From: Sulfurimonadaceae bacterium
Lineage (GTDB): Bacteria; Campylobacterota; Campylobacteria; Campylobacterales; Sulfurimonadaceae
Direction of reading: 5' to 3'
Length of the DNA: 35,796 nucleotides
Assembly (NCBI GenBank): GCA_016744575.1
Contig: JADGEC010000022.1
Coordinates: 1-35,796 of the forward strand
Positions 33,690-35,796 of the stretch are shown in pieces. Within the stretch, counting starts at the first letter, position 1. Each line of letters starts with the position of its first letter. The notes beneath the pieces were generated by a model, which was not told the DNA's origin, did not search any database, and worked only from the letters and a program-made list of their open reading frames with translations. The position numbers were made by a program, and so were the translations under genes.

Positions 33690-34049
33690 CTATCTGTTTC
33701 GTTCTTTTTCGATGATGAGAGTGCTGGAGTTTTCGAGTGCATTTCGTCTGGCTTTCATGTAGAGCTTCATGTCACTTATGACGGTCTTTGATTCCTCTTG
33801 AGTGAGGGTAAGGGTGTCATAACTTCCGCTGCCGTTTTTGATGAGGATCTGCTTGAGTTTCTCAAAGGCTTTCCCCCCGGGGTTATCACAACCAGCATTC
33901 TCGATCTTATAGATATCTTCGACTACTGCTGTCGAGAATCCCGTCTCACCATCACAGCTTGTCGTCTCGAACATCACCTGATAGTCGCTGCTCCATGCGG
34001 GCAGGCTTAGTGCCAGGATAAGCAGTGTGCTCTTTAAAACATCTTTCAT
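33690..34049 (-). CDS. Small secreted protein with Cys pair (119 aa)
   Basis: 119 residues with a signal peptide (about 6-20, cleavage near SS-DYQ). The mature part has two cysteines (about residues 32 and 54, in TTSCDG and NAGCDN) that could form a disulfide in the periplasm. It has alternating beta and helical segments and a basic end. No known family. Ribosome site AAGGAG five bases before the ATG supports it. It faces the CsgG-like gene end-on and the LolA-like gene start-on. Confidence 0.75.
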   Translation of the reverse strand: MKDVLKSTLLILALSLPAWSSDYQVMFETTSCDGETGFSTAVVEDIYKIENAGCDNPGGKAFEKLKQILIKNGSGSYDTLTLTQEESKTVISDMKLYMKARRNALENSSTLIIEKERNR

Positions 34050-34225
34050 GTGTACTCCTTAGTAGGATAGATATTGTCTGTTTTTACCATTATAGCGAGA
34101 TCTGTTTTGACCGTTTTTTTGAGTATCGAAGGACTTTTTAGATAGAGGGCTTATCAATTTGGAATCTGCGTTTTGTTACTATAGGTCTATGACTATAAGA
34201 TAGGTCATGAGATGGAGCCAAAAAG

Positions 34226-34954
34226 ATGAAAAAGATCTTTATCGTGTTACTAGCGGTCATTGCAATACTAGGTGCCGATGAAGCCCATGACATCATGAAA
34301 AAAGTCGACAATAACATGCGTGGTAAGAATGTCTATATGAAGATGCAGATGAGCATCACCTCACGCGGGCATACACGGACAATGAAGATGGAGACCTGGG
34401 CAGAGGGAAACAAGAAGAGTTTTGTGAAGACACTCTATCCGCCTAAAGACAAAGGCATCACGTTTTTAAGTCTCGATGGTCAGATGTGGCAGTATGTCCC
34501 CAAGATTGAACGCACCATAAAGATCCCACCTTCGATGATGCTGCAAAACTGGATGGGTAGTGATATCACCAATGACGACATGGTCAAACAGAGCTCCATC
34601 GTGGATGATTATGATGCCAAGATCTTGAAAAAAGAGGGCAGTGTCGTGACCATCGAGCTTACGCCGACAGAGGATGCGGCGGTCGTGTGGGGCAAGATAG
34701 TCTCCATGATCGACATCTCCAACTATACCAATATCAAAGATGTCTTTTATGATGAGGATGGCGAAGAGGTCCGGGTCTTCAGTTATGAGAAGATCAAAAA
34801 GTTTGGGGAGTACTACACGCCTACTTACTGGAAGATCCAGCCGGTAGATAAAAAAGGGAACATGACCGAGATCACCATCGAGGATGTGAAGTATGACACG
34901 GACATCTCTGGGCAGTATTTCAAAAAAAGTGCCCTCAAACGATTTTCTAGATAA
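34226..34954 (+). CDS. LolA-like outer-membrane lipoprotein-sorting protein
   Basis: 242 residues with a signal peptide (about 3-16). The body has the LolA-like fold pattern of the outer-membrane lipoprotein-sorting proteins: KKVDNNMRGKNVYMKMQMSI (about 25-44), METWAEGNKKSFVKTLYPPKDKGITFL, MWQYVPKIERTIKIPPSMMLQNWMGSDITNDDMV (about 92-125), and a beta-rich C-terminus. It should bind lipid or a lipidated protein and carry it across the periplasm. The stop overlaps the start of the ABC permease gene, so the two form a transport unit. Ribosome site ATGGAG stands before the ATG. Confidence 0.85.
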   Translation: MKKIFIVLLAVIAILGADEAHDIMKKVDNNMRGKNVYMKMQMSITSRGHTRTMKMETWAEGNKKSFVKTLYPPKDKGITFLSLDGQMWQYVPKIERTIKIPPSMMLQNWMGSDITNDDMVKQSSIVDDYDAKILKKEGSVVTIELTPTEDAAVVWGKIVSMIDISNYTNIKDVFYDEDGEEVRVFSYEKIKKFGEYYTPTYWKIQPVDKKGNMTEITIEDVKYDTDISGQYFKKSALKRFSR

Positions 34955-35796
34955 TGTTCTCTTTAGCGCTCAAAAACATCTTTTTCTATAGAGGCCGCTC
35001 TATCACGACCTTTATACTTACCTTTATCTCTGCACTCTTTTTCATCGTCTATGTCGCGATGATGGATGGCTCACACAATTCGATGTTGGAAAATGCACTT
35101 AAGGTCTATACGGGAGCCATAGAGATCTATAAAAAAGGTTATCGTGACATAGGGGGTAACGAGTACCTGATAGAAGATGCTCATGAGATCGAAGGCAAGT
35201 TGGCTAAGGTTGAAGGAGTAAGGGCATTCACCTCACGATACGAGACCTATGGGCTGCTATCACATGCCAATTACTCAAGTGCCGCTATGGTTGCAGGGAT
35301 CGAACCGCTTAAAGAGCAGAGGATGAGTCAATTACAAGATGCTCTTATCGAAGGATCATTTTTAAGCGATGAGTCTGGGAACTGTCTTTACGCCGGTACT
35401 GATCTGACAAAGAAGTTACATCTGAACGTGGGAGATGAGGTCAGTTTTATAGGTGCTGCCAGTGATAACTCTTTTGCAGCAGACATCTTTAGACTTTGCG
35501 GTGTCTTTAAGACTGGTTCGTTCGAGTTCGATTCATCTGCCTCTTTTATCTCTAAGACCTATTTCGATGAGCTGATGTATGCTCAAGGGTTGGCCTCTTA
35601 CATCACCATAGAGGTAGAAGAGCTAGGAGAGGTGGATGCTATACAAGCCAGGATAGAGGCACTTTTATCTAATGACGTTGAAGTCCTTACCTGGAAGACA
35701 TTGATGAAGGCTATGGTCGAGATGATGCAGGTGGATAGTATCTTTGGTTACATCTCGATGAGCCTCTTTTTTGTCGTGATCTTCTTTGTCATCATG
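34954..35796 (+). CDS. ABC-transporter permease, LolCE/MacB-type (partial)
   Basis: 281 codons of a longer gene; the window ends inside it. The ATG overlaps the stop of the LolA-like gene (TAATG). N-terminal membrane helix (about residues 12-36, ITTFILTFISALFFIVYVAMM) is followed by a MacB-PCD-type periplasmic domain (about 40-250), and the first helix of the FtsX-type core begins at about 262. Small-residue and acidic patterns match LolC/LolE-like permeases that extract lipids or lipoproteins from the inner membrane. The ATPase subunit is expected further downstream. Confidence 0.85.
   Translation, partial: MFSLALKNIFFYRGRSITTFILTFISALFFIVYVAMMDGSHNSMLENALKVYTGAIEIYKKGYRDIGGNEYLIEDAHEIEGKLAKVEGVRAFTSRYETYGLLSHANYSSAAMVAGIEPLKEQRMSQLQDALIEGSFLSDESGNCLYAGTDLTKKLHLNVGDEVSFIGAASDNSFAADIFRLCGVFKTGSFEFDSSASFISKTYFDELMYAQGLASYITIEVEELGEVDAIQARIEALLSNDVEVLTWKTLMKAMVEMMQVDSIFGYISMSLFFVVIFFVIM

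Overview
The window looks like a free-living, sulfur- or hydrogen-oxidising type Campylobacterota (formerly Epsilonproteobacteria; Sulfurimonas, Sulfuricurvum or Sulfurovum-like). This rests on protein character (OprD-like porin, NapL-like WD40 protein, double-Cache chemoreceptor, tightly overlapping genes) and on a moderate G+C that I estimated by eye, not counted. The genus is an inference. I found no rRNA, tRNA, CRISPR array, transposase or integrase.

Layout. 1-9.4 kb: a minus-strand porin; a plus-strand DUF3754 membrane protein; a minus-strand pair of small paralogous proteins with a conserved W-x29-W pattern; a periplasmic beta-propeller protein; a very long protein with two DUF445 modules; and a rubredoxin. 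9.58-20.5 kb: one compact plus-strand type II secretion (T2SS) operon in the order G-H-F-K-L-M-(AMIN+N fusion)-C-D-E-I-J, most genes overlapping by a few bases. GspO (prepilin peptidase) is not in the window. The operon holds an unusual fusion of an AMIN-like periplasmic domain to a GspN-like domain.

20.5-23.1 kb: a minus-strand lipoprotein made of about six PKD-type Ig-like repeats sits between the end of gspJ and a second, broken copy of the gspJ 3' end. The copy is a mosaic: about 132 bp is nearly identical to gspJ, and the stretch just upstream differs mainly at codon-neutral or transition sites and ends in a stop. This marks an insertion or recombination event at the end of the T2SS operon.

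23.2-24.1 kb: a secreted Lys-Cys-Gly repeat peptide (eight KCG motifs, four intervals of exactly 13 residues) followed by a DoxX-family membrane protein. This resembles the HvfA/HvfD part of copper-related RiPP loci (HvfABCD, bufferins), but the modification genes HvfB (DUF692) and HvfC are not adjacent. It is the best candidate for an undescribed system here.

24.2-31.7 kb, all minus strand: a chemoreceptor with two Cache domains, a small unknown protein, and a three-gene overlapping set rnhB - PlpD-like patatin/beta-barrel phospholipase - secreted metallophosphoesterase. 31.7-32.1 kb is a non-coding gap with nine perfect copies of a 7-bp repeat. 32.1-35.8 kb: a small secreted protein with a CsgG-like protein, a small secreted Cys-pair protein on the opposite strand, then a LolA-like carrier protein overlapping an ABC-transporter permease cut by the window end.

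Envelope biogenesis and secretion dominate: T2SS, porin, PlpD-like exporter, CsgG-like protein, LolA/ABC pair and a PKD lipoprotein.
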